Below, in pieces: positions 1 to 7,897 of a stretch of DNA of 64,000 nt (its first letter is position 1; each line of letters begins with the position of its first letter). Below the pieces are notes generated by a model. The model saw only the letters and a list, made by a program, of their open reading frames with translations, did not search any database and was not told the origin of the DNA. The stretch comes from UBA2589 sp965223235 (GTDB lineage Bacteria; Gemmatimonadota; Gemmatimonadetes; Longimicrobiales; Gaopeijiaceae): the NCBI GenBank assembly GCA_965223235.1, contig CBDCVV010000007.1, positions 62,001-126,000 of the forward strand. The letters run 5' to 3'. Both the position numbers and the translations under genes were made by a program.

Positions 1-117
1 GCCCTGACCCCGGCGCAGCGGGCGGACCAAGGCATCCCCGATGGCTTCGTCCGACTCAGCCTCGGAATCGAAGACTCCGAAGACCTGATCGCGGACTTCG
101 CTCAAGCGCTGGATTGA
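1..117 (+). CDS. C-terminal end of a Cys/Met-metabolism PLP enzyme (partial)
   Basis: Only the last 38 codons are in the window, in frame from base 1 to the TGA at 115-117. The translated tail contains GFVRLSLGIEDSEDLIADF, which is the typical ending of cystathionine gamma-synthase, gamma-lyase or O-acetylhomoserine sulfhydrylase proteins. The complete family member at 14975-16138 ends in a similar GLVRFSVGIEDMDDILADL, which supports the family call. The catalytic lysine and substrate determinants lie outside the window, so the exact reaction cannot be named. It faces pruA tail to tail across 21 bases. Confidence 0.8.
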   Translation, partial: ALTPAQRADQGIPDGFVRLSLGIEDSEDLIADFAQALD

Positions 118-138
118 AGCTGGCCGTCCGTCCGTCGG

Positions 139-1767
139 TCAGTCCGAGGCGAGGAACGGATACCGGTAGTCCGTGGGGGACACGAAGTTCTCCTTCATCG
201 ATCGCGCACTCACCCAGCGCATCAGATTCATCATCGAGCCGGCTTTGTCGTTCGTCCCAGATGCCCGGGCCCCACCGAAAGGCTGCTGACCCACGACGGC
301 TCCTGTGGGTTTGTCGTTGATGTAGAAGTTGCCGGCCGCTTGATCGAGGCGATCCGTGGCCGCCCGAATCACTCGGCGGTCGTGCGCGAAAATCGCTCCG
401 GTCAAGGCATAGGGCGAGGTGCGGTCGACCAAGTCGAGCGTGTCTTCCCACTCGTCGTCGGGGTAGACGTAGATCGTCATGACGGGGCCGAAGATCTCGT
501 CGCATAGCGTTTCGTAGTCCGGTGTCTTCGCCACGATGATCGTCGGCCGGACGAACCACCCAACCGAGTCGTCGCAATCGCCGCCGACGATCACCTCCGC
601 GTCATCCGAAGCCTTCGCGGCCTCGATGTAGCCGCGAATCTTGTCGAACGCTTTCTTGTCGATAACCGCGTTGACGAAGTTCCCGAAGTCGCGGACATCG
701 CCCATGGTGAGGGAGCTGGTTTCTTCGACCAGTGGCCCCTCCAACCGCTCCCACATGCTGGCTGGGATGTAAGCCCGGGAAGCCGCCGAGCACTTCTGGC
801 CCTGGTACTCGAAGGAGCCGCGCACGATCGCGGTCTTCACAGCGGCGGGGTCCGCCGAAGGGTGTACCGCGATGAAGTCTTTGCCGCCCGTTTCCCCGAC
901 GATCCGAGGATAACCTCGGTATTGATCGATGTTCTCGCCGATCGTCTTCCAGAACGAATTGAAGACCGCGCTCGACCCGGTGAAGTGTATGCCGGCGAAG
1001 GTAGGCTTGCTCATGACCTGAGCGGTTACGGCCACCGGATCGCCTGGCACGAAGTTGATGACGCCCGGAGGCAGGCCCGCCGCCTCGAACAGCTTCATCA
1101 CGTAGTAGTTCGAGAGCATCGCGGCATGTGAAGGCTTCCAGACCGCGACGTTACCCATGAGAGCCGGCGTTCCGGGAAGATTCGCCCCGATGGCCGTGAA
1201 GTTGAACGGGCTGACCGCGTAGATGAAGCCTTCGAGAGCGCGGTACTCCGACTTGTTCCAGATCCCAGGGTCGGAGATGGGTTGCATCGAGTAGATGCGC
1301 TCGGCGAAGTGAGCCCCGAAGCGGAAGAAGTCGATGATTTCGCACGCGGAGTCGATCTCGGCCTGGAACGCGTTCTTGCTTTGGCCGAGCATGGTGGCGG
1401 CATTGAGCTTCTGCCTCCACGGTCCGGCCAGCAGGTCCGCCACCTTCAGGAAGACGGCCGCTCGGTCGTCCCACCGCATCGTCGACCACTCGCGATGAGC
1501 TCCGAGCGCGGCGTCGACGGCCATCTCGACTTCCCGCTCCCCGGCCTGGTGCGATCGGGCGATCACGTGCCCGTGGTCGTGGGGCATCACGACGTCGACC
1601 GTGTCCCCCGTACGAATCTCTTCGCCCCCGATCACCAAGGGGATGTCGATGACCTGGCTCGCCTGACGCTCGATCTCAGCCTGGAGTTCGGCCCTCTCAG
1701 GCGATCCGGGAGCGTACGAGAGGATGGGTTCGTTGACGGGCGAGGGAATGCTGGGAATGCCGTTCAT
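139..1767 (-). CDS. pruA: L-glutamate gamma-semialdehyde (1-pyrroline-5-carboxylate) dehydrogenase
   Basis: This aldehyde dehydrogenase oxidises glutamate 5-semialdehyde to glutamate with NAD+, the second step of proline catabolism, in the cytoplasm. From the ATG at 1767 it has 542 residues, the usual length of stand-alone PruA. The N terminus MNGIPSIPSPVNEP with the following SYAPGSPER is typical of the family. The general-base glutamate lies in GETGGKD (about E292) and the nucleophile in QGQKCSAASR (about C326). The reading frame stays open for 52 codons upstream, but that part is not PruA-like. No strong ribosome-binding site is visible before 1767. It is divergent from mrp; no proline dehydrogenase gene is in the window. 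Confidence 0.95.
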   Translation of the reverse strand: MNGIPSIPSPVNEPILSYAPGSPERAELQAEIERQASQVIDIPLVIGGEEIRTGDTVDVVMPHDHGHVIARSHQAGEREVEMAVDAALGAHREWSTMRWDDRAAVFLKVADLLAGPWRQKLNAATMLGQSKNAFQAEIDSACEIIDFFRFGAHFAERIYSMQPISDPGIWNKSEYRALEGFIYAVSPFNFTAIGANLPGTPALMGNVAVWKPSHAAMLSNYYVMKLFEAAGLPPGVINFVPGDPVAVTAQVMSKPTFAGIHFTGSSAVFNSFWKTIGENIDQYRGYPRIVGETGGKDFIAVHPSADPAAVKTAIVRGSFEYQGQKCSAASRAYIPASMWERLEGPLVEETSSLTMGDVRDFGNFVNAVIDKKAFDKIRGYIEAAKASDDAEVIVGGDCDDSVGWFVRPTIIVAKTPDYETLCDEIFGPVMTIYVYPDDEWEDTLDLVDRTSPYALTGAIFAHDRRVIRAATDRLDQAAGNFYINDKPTGAVVGQQPFGGARASGTNDKAGSMMNLMRWVSARSMKENFVSPTDYRYPFLASD

Positions 1768-1843
1768 GAGCAGGGCGGTAGCGGGTGGCAAACATGGGCC
1801 TGGCGGGGCCCGCTTGAGCGGAATCTCGAAGAGGGTCCGGGGG

Positions 1844-1873
1844 TTGGCAACCGGGTCGGAGCCCGGGTAACTT
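1844..1873 (+). promoter_or_regulatory. Putative promoter of mrp
   Basis: TTGGCA at 1844-1849 and TAACTT at 1868-1873 are separated by 18 bases, about 57 bases before the mrp ATG. The pair fits the TTGNNN/TANNNT pattern seen before several other plus-strand genes here. It is a pattern match only. Confidence 0.4.
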
Positions 1874-1929
1874 TTGCGCCCTCTCCCCGCTCTAGCGTGG
1901 CGGAACGCTCGCCCGCCGGCCACCTGTCC

Positions 1930-3036
1930 ATGAGCTCAGAAGACCTACGCCGCTCTGTTACCGCGGCACTGACCGGAATCGTTCACCCTGTCTCCGACCG
2001 AGACCTTATCGCGGGTGGTCACGTCCAAGGACTGGAGGTGAGTGAGGGGGGTGTCGCCCGCTTTCAAATCCTGCTCGGTCCTCAAGATCCAAGCGATCTA
2101 GTCAAGGAGGCCCGCAGCGCGGTCGAGGCGCTCGACGGCATCACGGAGGTGAAAATCAATGTGCAGCTGCCCCAGATGGTCGGAGACTCGACCGGGGGAG
2201 GCCGTCAGGGGGGGCTGAAGCCGGGCTCGGTACCAGCCCCGACGCCGAAACCGGGAATTCTTTCGAACGTCAGGCATGTCATCGCGGTCAGCTCGGGGAA
2301 GGGGGGAGTCGGCAAGTCGATGGTCGCGGCGAACCTGGCCGCTGCCTTCGCGAAGAGTGGCCGCTCGGTCGGGCTCATCGATGCCGACATCTACGGACCC
2401 AACATTCCCCTGATGTTCGGAGTGCAACGGCGCCCCGACGTCGTGGGCGAGAAAGGTGCCGAGAAGATCGAGCCCCTCGAGGCCCACGGCGTGCGGCTCA
2501 TGAGCCTCGGATTCCTACTAGAGGAAGATCAGCCTGCAATTATGCGGGGGCCGCTGATCTCGGGGATCCTCAAGCAATTTTTGGAGCAGGTCGATTGGGG
2601 GCCGCTCGACGTCATGGTTGTGGATATGCCTCCAGGGACCGGAGACGCACAGCTTTCCCTGGTGCAGACCATTGACCTAGATGGGGCCGTGATGGTCACG
2701 ACGCCGCAAAAGGTGGCGACCGGGGACGTACGACGCGGAATCAAGATGTTCGAGCGCGTCAACACCCGGGTTTTCGGCATCGTCGAGAACATGAGCGGGA
2801 TGGCGTGCCCACGGTGCGATGAGGTCGTGGATGTCTTCGGATCGGGAGGAGGTGAGGCATTGGCGAACGAGATGGGACTCCCGCTTCTCGGTCGCGTGCC
2901 GCTCGACCCCGCGATCGTTCGGGCGGGGGACGCCGGGGCGCCGACCGTCGTTTCGGCCCCGGACTCGGCGGCCGGACGGGCATTGACCACGCTTGGGGGT
3001 CGAATGGAGGAGATGTTGGGAGCGCCCACTACCTAA
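1930..3036 (+). CDS. mrp: Mrp/ApbC/NBP35-family Fe-S cluster carrier ATPase
   Basis: This 368-residue protein belongs to the Mrp family, P-loop ATPases that bind and transfer Fe-S clusters to apoproteins in the cytoplasm. The N-terminal 80 or so residues look like the MIP18/DUF59 domain. The deviant Walker A motif SSGKGGVGKS sits near residues 120-129, followed by DADIYGPNIPLMFG and the switch region VVDMPPGTGDAQLS. The CPRC motif in NMSGMACPRCDEV (about residue 292) is the conserved cysteine pair that holds the bridging cluster. The ATG at 1930 was chosen because MSSEDLRRSVTAAL starts the DUF59 domain; the frame is open much further upstream, but antisense to pruA. It ends 18 bases from a convergent gene. 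Confidence 0.93.
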   Translation: MSSEDLRRSVTAALTGIVHPVSDRDLIAGGHVQGLEVSEGGVARFQILLGPQDPSDLVKEARSAVEALDGITEVKINVQLPQMVGDSTGGGRQGGLKPGSVPAPTPKPGILSNVRHVIAVSSGKGGVGKSMVAANLAAAFAKSGRSVGLIDADIYGPNIPLMFGVQRRPDVVGEKGAEKIEPLEAHGVRLMSLGFLLEEDQPAIMRGPLISGILKQFLEQVDWGPLDVMVVDMPPGTGDAQLSLVQTIDLDGAVMVTTPQKVATGDVRRGIKMFERVNTRVFGIVENMSGMACPRCDEVVDVFGSGGGEALANEMGLPLLGRVPLDPAIVRAGDAGAPTVVSAPDSAAGRALTTLGGRMEEMLGAPTT

Positions 3037-3054
3037 CGGAGAGGCTGCTCCTCC

Positions 3055-3288
3055 TCAGTCTCCTTCCAACCACCTTCGGTCGGCGGCCGACAGGGAGCCG
3101 CCCCGGGTCTTCTCGAAGACCTTCACGACCAACCACCCGACGAGGAGGATGGGCGCGACCTTCACGAGAAGGAAGGAGGCGAGTCCGAAGGTCAGGGAGA
3201 AGACGACACCGACTACGCTGAGTGCGACGCCCGCGACGATGAGCGTCACGAGGCCGACGGCGAAAAAGGTGAGTAGCGACCCGATCAT
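3055..3288 (-). CDS. Small membrane protein with two or three hydrophobic segments, unknown function
   Basis: From the ATG at 3288 the product has 77 residues: two to three hydrophobic stretches (about residues 1-40 and 43-60) and a short charged tail containing EKTRGGSLSAADRRWLEGD. A GGGAG ribosome-binding site lies about 9 bases before this ATG and overlaps the stop codon of the preceding gene, which argues for translational coupling and for 3288 rather than an in-frame start at 3315. It is the last gene of the sigma-factor operon. I do not recognise a named family. Its size and topology are like small phage-shock or envelope-stress membrane proteins, but that is only a resemblance. Confidence 0.65.
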   Translation of the reverse strand: MIGSLLTFFAVGLVTLIVAGVALSVVGVVFSLTFGLASFLLVKVAPILLVGWLVVKVFEKTRGGSLSAADRRWLEGD

Positions 3289-3293
3289 AACAG

Positions 3294-4148
3294 CTATCTC
3301 CCGTCCGCGATCCACACCACCGCGACCGTACCGAACGCGGCGTCTAGCTCGATGTCGACTCGATAATCCGCCGTATCGTAGTCCAAGGACTCGTATCGGT
3401 CACCACGCTTGATCAGCCCCTCCGAATCAAGGGCGGTCAGGAAGCTATCCTTACGGAGTCGCACTCCAAGCCCTTCGGGTACCCGCAGCTCGAGTGACCC
3501 GAGGCCCATGTCGATGTCCACTCTGGCATCGCGACGCCACTCTCCGTCGAAACCCAAAACGATGGCGCCCACTCCGGCGTCGACTCGAATCCTTTCCGCG
3601 TCGAGATTCCCGAGCCCATCGACTCTGAATTCCGCTGCTCCCGCTTCAAACCGAGCTTCGTCCATGGACACCGGGTTGGGTGCAGATACCTCAATTCGGG
3701 ACTCCGAAGCCCCCGTGCTTACCTCGAGTCCCCGTAGAGAGAGGCCTCCGAGTTCGAGCTCGGCCTTCACTGCGCCGAACTCTAGATCCAGAGTCATCGG
3801 CACCCCGCGGGCGAGTTCTAGGTCGAGGGACCCTGCTCGTCGGCCTCTGAGGTTGATATTCCGTCGGATCGATTCGATACCGATGTGAAGTTGCTCATCA
3901 GAGTACTCGTGCACCGGTTCGAACTTCTCTTCGTCGTACTCGAGGTTCATCCGATAGAGCAGCCCTTCCTCGATCGGAACGATGGTGAAGTGACCCGCAC
4001 CGTACTCCACCTCGACCTCGATCTCGCGGGATCCATCGAGCTGTCGCGAGTACGTCGCCGTCCGCCAATCCTGGCCCGCAACCGGAATCGCGAGCACGGC
4101 TAAGGTCGCGGAAACGCCAACTCCACGGACTACCGTCTCTCTCCCCAT
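3294..4148 (-). CDS. Exported beta-rich protein resembling LiaF/toast-rack (DUF4097-like) domains
   Basis: The 284-residue product starts with an export signal (VGVSATLAVLAIPVAGQD) and continues as a repetitive beta-rich sequence. Strands of the type SLDLELARGVPMTLDLEFG and LEVSTGASESRIEVSA resemble the stacked-strand toast-rack/DUF4097 domains of LiaF-type envelope-stress proteins. AGGAGG stands 7 bases before the ATG at 4148; a GTG three bases earlier is also possible, and the preceding gene stops in the same bases (TGATG-type junction). It lies in the operon of an ECF sigma and anti-sigma factor, suggesting a role in sensing or answering envelope damage, which is inference. No catalytic residues were seen. 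Confidence 0.7.
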   Translation of the reverse strand: MGRETVVRGVGVSATLAVLAIPVAGQDWRTATYSRQLDGSREIEVEVEYGAGHFTIVPIEEGLLYRMNLEYDEEKFEPVHEYSDEQLHIGIESIRRNINLRGRRAGSLDLELARGVPMTLDLEFGAVKAELELGGLSLRGLEVSTGASESRIEVSAPNPVSMDEARFEAGAAEFRVDGLGNLDAERIRVDAGVGAIVLGFDGEWRRDARVDIDMGLGSLELRVPEGLGVRLRKDSFLTALDSEGLIKRGDRYESLDYDTADYRVDIELDAAFGTVAVVWIADGR

Positions 4149-5761
4149 CACCCCACCTCCTCGTCCTTCACTGAAGTCTCCGTGGCGCTCCTGTCCCGCG
4201 CGCGGCGCTCATCCAGAGCAGCATCCCATGCCTCATCCGACTCCCAACGCTCGCCCGCGTACTCGCGACGTCGTCCTGCACGGGTCAGCAACACTGCTCC
4301 GAAGCCAATCTGGGTGACGACGAATACGAGTATGCCACCGATCGTAAAGAGGAGGGCGGTGAAGACACCCGTGAACGGCAGGATAGACAGCGCATGGCCG
4401 GCGATCGGGAGGGCGGCCAGGCCCAAGAGCCCGCCCGCCAACGTCATGATCGGGTTCGACCGCCGGATCCAGCCAGTGAACGGCAGCTCACTGTCGGCGA
4501 GCCACTCACCGGCATTGTGCGCCACAGCCACGAAGCCGAGCAGTCCACCGACGATTGCCGCGATCGGGAAGAGCGGGAGCCACGCGATCGCTACCGGGAT
4601 CCCGACGACCGAAACGAGAAGTGCGATCGTGCCGAGGATCCAAACCGGGATCAGGAGAAAGGTGCCCGCGAAGCCGGCCATCGCGGCTCGGCCCGGGGAC
4701 TGTCGCGCGGTTCGAGAGACGGTCTCCACATTCTCTCTCGCGAACGCTAAGAGTCCGGCGCCGAGCAGAGTGAAGAAGAAGACGGACAACAACTTCTCGA
4801 CCATGCCTCCGACTCCCCGGATCACCGGGCGGAGGGGGGTCATGATCGAGAATCCCTCGTCTTGGAGACGCACGGCATTACGGATTTCGTTGGGGAGGTC
4901 ACTTCTAAGTTCAGCTCGGATCTCCTCGCGGATTTCCTCACGCAGGCGCTCTCGGAGCTCGTTTTGGGTCCGAGAGCCCGCATCCAGCACATCAACGATC
5001 CCGCCGCCCACATCTCCCGAACTCCGTACCACGCGGCTCTCGGCAACTCGCGCCTCACCGTCAATGCGGCCCTCCGGTCGTACGTCGAGCGTGCCACCGA
5101 CGACGACCACGTCACCGTCCACTCGGCCCTCGACTCTTAAGGAGCCGCCAACGATCACGAGCGATTGTTCGATTCGTGTCCCGGGCCGCACCCATACGTC
5201 CTCGTCCACATGCACCCGGAAGTCCGAGTCCAGCTCAGCGATCGCCTCTTCGAGGAGCCCCAACCTACCTACGGAGCTGAGGAGGAAGTTGGCGAGCGAA
5301 CCGTCGGCGTCGATGAGTTGAGCGACACTGACGTCGGCGTACGCGTCTTGTGGCCCGCCTCGCGTCAGCGAAGCTTCAAGGCGTCGGTCGATGTTCTGCG
5401 CGGCCGTGCTCGCTGAGCCACCCGAGCCGGGCGGCTCCCAACTCAACAGCAGCTCCGATAGCGCCCCGTTCTCGAGGCCCATCGCCTCGCCGAGCAGTTC
5501 ACGCCACGACCGGTCGAGGGCGTCCCCCGCTTGGAAGTCGCCTACGTCGCGTCCGTCGATGAAGACCGTTCCGCGATCCAGCGCGATGTTCAAGACCTCT
5601 TCGTCGAGGAACTCGATCTCGATCTCGGCCGCGTTGGACGAAGCCGATACCTGCTTCGAGACAATCGTCCGGAGTTGAGCAAGTGCTGGGAGCGGGATCG
5701 AGACCCCGAGTGCCCCCAAGGCGAGTACGAGCGCGACCCTACGACGTGGAGACATGAGCAT
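4148..5761 (-). CDS. Bactofilin-like (polymer-forming) protein with C-terminal membrane segments
   Basis: The 537-residue product begins with a signal-like segment (RRRVALVLALGALGVSIPLP). The middle part (about residues 205-270) has the regular short-strand pattern of bactofilin/DUF583 domains, as in SLVIVGGSLRVEGRVDGDVV and VVGGTLDVRPEGRIDGEARV. A charged helix follows (RERLREEIREEIRAELRSDL), then four to six hydrophobic segments in the last 200 residues. The start is uncertain: ATG codons at 5761 and 5755 both lack a clear ribosome-binding site. The gene overlaps the end of the anti-sigma gene by about 23 bases, so it is probably co-transcribed. Bactofilins are usually cytoplasmic scaffolds; a signal-like N terminus and membrane anchor suggest a membrane-bound version here. 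Confidence 0.72.
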   Translation of the reverse strand: MLMSPRRRVALVLALGALGVSIPLPALAQLRTIVSKQVSASSNAAEIEIEFLDEEVLNIALDRGTVFIDGRDVGDFQAGDALDRSWRELLGEAMGLENGALSELLLSWEPPGSGGSASTAAQNIDRRLEASLTRGGPQDAYADVSVAQLIDADGSLANFLLSSVGRLGLLEEAIAELDSDFRVHVDEDVWVRPGTRIEQSLVIVGGSLRVEGRVDGDVVVVGGTLDVRPEGRIDGEARVAESRVVRSSGDVGGGIVDVLDAGSRTQNELRERLREEIREEIRAELRSDLPNEIRNAVRLQDEGFSIMTPLRPVIRGVGGMVEKLLSVFFFTLLGAGLLAFARENVETVSRTARQSPGRAAMAGFAGTFLLIPVWILGTIALLVSVVGIPVAIAWLPLFPIAAIVGGLLGFVAVAHNAGEWLADSELPFTGWIRRSNPIMTLAGGLLGLAALPIAGHALSILPFTGVFTALLFTIGGILVFVVTQIGFGAVLLTRAGRRREYAGERWESDEAWDAALDERRARDRSATETSVKDEEVG

Positions 5762-6944
5762 AGCGACTAGAAGCAGTGCGATTCGCGACAACGAGCCGGT
5801 AGGCAGAGCGGACGGCCAGGAGACAGACGGCCGAGTAGAGCAACAGACCAGTAGCGGCCAAGAGTGGTGCAGTGGCGAACGTTTGGTAGACGGCGTCGGC
5901 ACCAGGCAGCTGGAGTAGCGAGGTCGTCACGACCGAAGCCATCGCGGATGCCGCGTCCGTGAGCTGCCACCAGAAGAACGAAGCCAACGATCCGAATGTC
6001 AGAGCGGGATGTGAAAAGACGGCGTACGCAACAAGGCCCAGAACCACGGCTGGAGTGACCGCAAGGCCAGACAAGGCCGCCACAGCTCGGCGCGCGTCCG
6101 GGATTAGGCGGCGCATGAACGCAGCGCTACGAGACCGGAGCGGAACGGGGGCAGCAGCCTCCGTCAGGAGTCGCATCCGAACCATTGCCATCACACGTGT
6201 TTCGAAGTGCCGGCTCGGGGCGAAGACGTCTAGATCGCCTAGAGCGTGTACGACCTTTCGCCACTCGCGAGCTTCCGCGGCACAAGAGGCACACACATCG
6301 ATGTGGGTGTCCACGCGGGCGGCGACGGAATCGTGCAGCGTACCGTCCATCCACTCTTGAAGTACTTCACCGGGTACGTGGTCGAACTGGGTTTCGCCGA
6401 TGAGGCCACCGACCCGTTCTCTCAGCCGCGCTGCCAGTGAGGCATGCCTAGGCAGGTCCACATTTGCCAAGACACGGTCACCAAAGTCGGGGCGGGGAGC
6501 GAAGCTTTCCAACGCCTGGAGTTCTCGACCGAGCCGCGAATAGCTGTGAGCCTCCGCCGCGCATGTGCCGCACTCGTCGAGGTGGCGCTCCACCCTCTCG
6601 GCCCGCTTCGTGAGAAGCGCTCCATCGACGAAGTCCTGAATGACTGAGGCGGCGAGATGCCCGGAGGCGTCGAGTCCGCTGACGCGACCCCAAACCCGGT
6701 CGTGCAGAGGGGGCGTTTCCGCGACCTCCACCGATGTCAGGATCCGCTCCGCGAAGCCCTCGTGGGGTCGAAGGCCCTTGAGATCACCCAGCTCCTCGAA
6801 CAAGACCCGCCAACCCTCGAGCTCAGCAGAGCACCGCGCGCACTCTCCGAGGTGCGCTTCAACCGTACGTGTAGCCTGAGTGCTGAGGTCTCCCTCGAGG
6901 AACGCCTGCAGGCGTTCAGCATTCAGGTGGTTTGCGTGGCTCAT
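5739..6944 (-). CDS. Membrane anti-sigma factor with three zinc-finger modules
   Basis: The 401-residue protein carries three copies of an anti-sigma zinc-finger (zf-HC2-type) module. Each has an HxxxCxxC motif: HLGECARC (about residues 31-38), HLDECGTC (121-128) and HIDVCASC (214-221). Each copy is followed by a similar tail (FAERILTSV, FGDRVLANV, FETRVMAMV), so a unit of about 90 residues appears to have been triplicated. Two or more hydrophobic segments lie after residue 285. Members of this family hold an ECF sigma factor at the membrane until released; here the partner is almost surely the sigma gene that ends 114 bases upstream in the same orientation. The triplication is unusual, since one module is the norm. 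Confidence 0.85.
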   Translation of the reverse strand: MSHANHLNAERLQAFLEGDLSTQATRTVEAHLGECARCSAELEGWRVLFEELGDLKGLRPHEGFAERILTSVEVAETPPLHDRVWGRVSGLDASGHLAASVIQDFVDGALLTKRAERVERHLDECGTCAAEAHSYSRLGRELQALESFAPRPDFGDRVLANVDLPRHASLAARLRERVGGLIGETQFDHVPGEVLQEWMDGTLHDSVAARVDTHIDVCASCAAEAREWRKVVHALGDLDVFAPSRHFETRVMAMVRMRLLTEAAAPVPLRSRSAAFMRRLIPDARRAVAALSGLAVTPAVVLGLVAYAVFSHPALTFGSLASFFWWQLTDAASAMASVVTTSLLQLPGADAVYQTFATAPLLAATGLLLYSAVCLLAVRSAYRLVVANRTASSRYAHVSTS

Positions 6945-7058
6945 GCTCAGGGTTTCCAGCTAGTCTCGATTCGAGTCGAAGATTCAGTTCGCACTACGCC
7001 ATCCAGCTATCTGAAGTTTCAAGAAATAGGCCGCCAAATCGCCCACATGCACGAATCG

Positions 7059-7733
7059 TCACGAGGCCACCTGCGCCAAAGATTCACGAAGCTCGGCCCG
7101 CGCCCTGTGCAGGTAAGTTTTCACGGTCCCGAGCGGGAGCTCCATGATCTCCGCGATCTCGTCGTACGCGTATCCCTCTACATGGCGTAGGACGATGACG
7201 GTGCGGTACTCCTCACGAAGTTCGCCGATGGCGTGCTCGATCTGTCCGCCGAGCTCCTTGTGCTCCACATACTGAGCCGGGTCCTCGCCCTTCGACTCGA
7301 TTACGAGCTGGCTCTGCGACACCTCATCGGCCGTGCGTGCGTGTGGCGAACCGTCGATCGACACGGTCTCTAGTCGCCTCTTCCGGAGGTGATCGATCGT
7401 GTGATTGTTCGCGATCTTGAGGATCCAGTTGCTGAACTTGTAGCTCGTCTTGTAGCTGCCGATTGCGTTGAACGCCCGAATAAACGCTTCCTGGGCCAGG
7501 TCCTCGGCAAGCGTCCGGTCGCGCACCATGCGGTACACCAACGAGAAGACGGGGCGCTCGTACCGTACCAAGAGCTCACGGAACGCAGGCTCGTGCCCAC
7601 GCGCAGCGTGGGTGGCGAGCTCACGGTCGTCGAGCGTGGCGTAGTCGGTTGCAGCCAGGGGTCTCTTGTCCTGCCTCGAGTCCGCGAACCACCGTGCAGA
7701 CGAGCGGGGGAGGGACGTGGTATCGGTACTCAT
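7059..7733 (-). CDS. ECF-family RNA polymerase sigma factor (RpoE-like)
   Basis: The 224-residue protein has the two domains of an ECF sigma factor. Region 2 includes FRELLVRYERPVFSLVYRMV, EDLAQEAFIRAFNAIG and the region 2.4 segment FSNWILKIANNHTIDHLRKR. Region 4 includes LREEYRTVIVLRHVEGYAYD and the helix-turn-helix segment AEIMELPLGTVKTYLHRAR. AAGGGG stands before the ATG at 7733; a GTG lies three bases upstream. The anti-sigma gene follows, then three envelope genes on the same strand, so this factor probably drives that operon and answers envelope stress. An ECF-type promoter motif upstream suggests autoregulation. Confidence 0.93.
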   Translation of the reverse strand: MSTDTTSLPRSSARWFADSRQDKRPLAATDYATLDDRELATHAARGHEPAFRELLVRYERPVFSLVYRMVRDRTLAEDLAQEAFIRAFNAIGSYKTSYKFSNWILKIANNHTIDHLRKRRLETVSIDGSPHARTADEVSQSQLVIESKGEDPAQYVEHKELGGQIEHAIGELREEYRTVIVLRHVEGYAYDEIAEIMELPLGTVKTYLHRARAELRESLAQVAS

Positions 7734-7796
7734 CACAACCCCTTACGCGACCACGACGGTCTCGGTTTCGATGTCGGTTCGGGAAGAGGTCTTCGG

Positions 7797-7825
7797 TTGA
7801 GCCCCGACGGGGCTTTCCGTAGCTT
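7797..7825 (+). promoter_or_regulatory. Putative ubiE/menG promoter
   Basis: TTGAGC at 7797-7802 and TAGCTT at 7820-7825 are exactly 17 bases apart, about 73 bases before the ubiE ATG. The spacer and -10 flank contain a small GC hairpin (AGCCCC-GAC-GGGGCT). TAGCTT also occurs as the putative -10 of prs (50601) and upstream of rpsF (56285). Confidence 0.5.
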
Positions 7826-7866
7826 TACACCGCTCTCCGCCGTCCCCAACACATCTGCCGGGTCCC

Positions 7867-7893
7867 TAAGAAGTTACGCGGCCGAACGAGTTC
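7867..7893 (-). promoter_or_regulatory. Putative ECF-type promoter driving the sigma-factor operon
   Basis: On the minus strand GAACTC (7893-7888) and TCTTA (7871-7867) are separated by 16 bases. This resembles the RpoE-type consensus GAACTT-N16/17-TCTNA. It points towards the sigma gene, whose start is about 135 bases downstream. The -35 element overlaps the leader just before the divergent ubiE start codon. Autoregulation by the encoded sigma factor is inferred. Confidence 0.4.
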
Positions 7894-7897
7894 TGTC

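Noticed and set aside
1282..1929. Longer N terminus of mrp reading through the pruA region
   Set aside because: The added sequence is antisense to pruA and unlike Mrp; the DUF59 domain begins right after the ATG at 1930.
3037..3060. GGAG/CTCC inverted repeat between mrp and the small membrane gene as a bidirectional terminator
   Set aside because: Stem is only four pairs and no T-run follows.
4182..5321. 379-codon plus-strand frame opposite the bactofilin-like gene
   Set aside because: Composition dominated by Ser, Arg and Pro typical of antisense frames; the minus-strand protein has clear domains.
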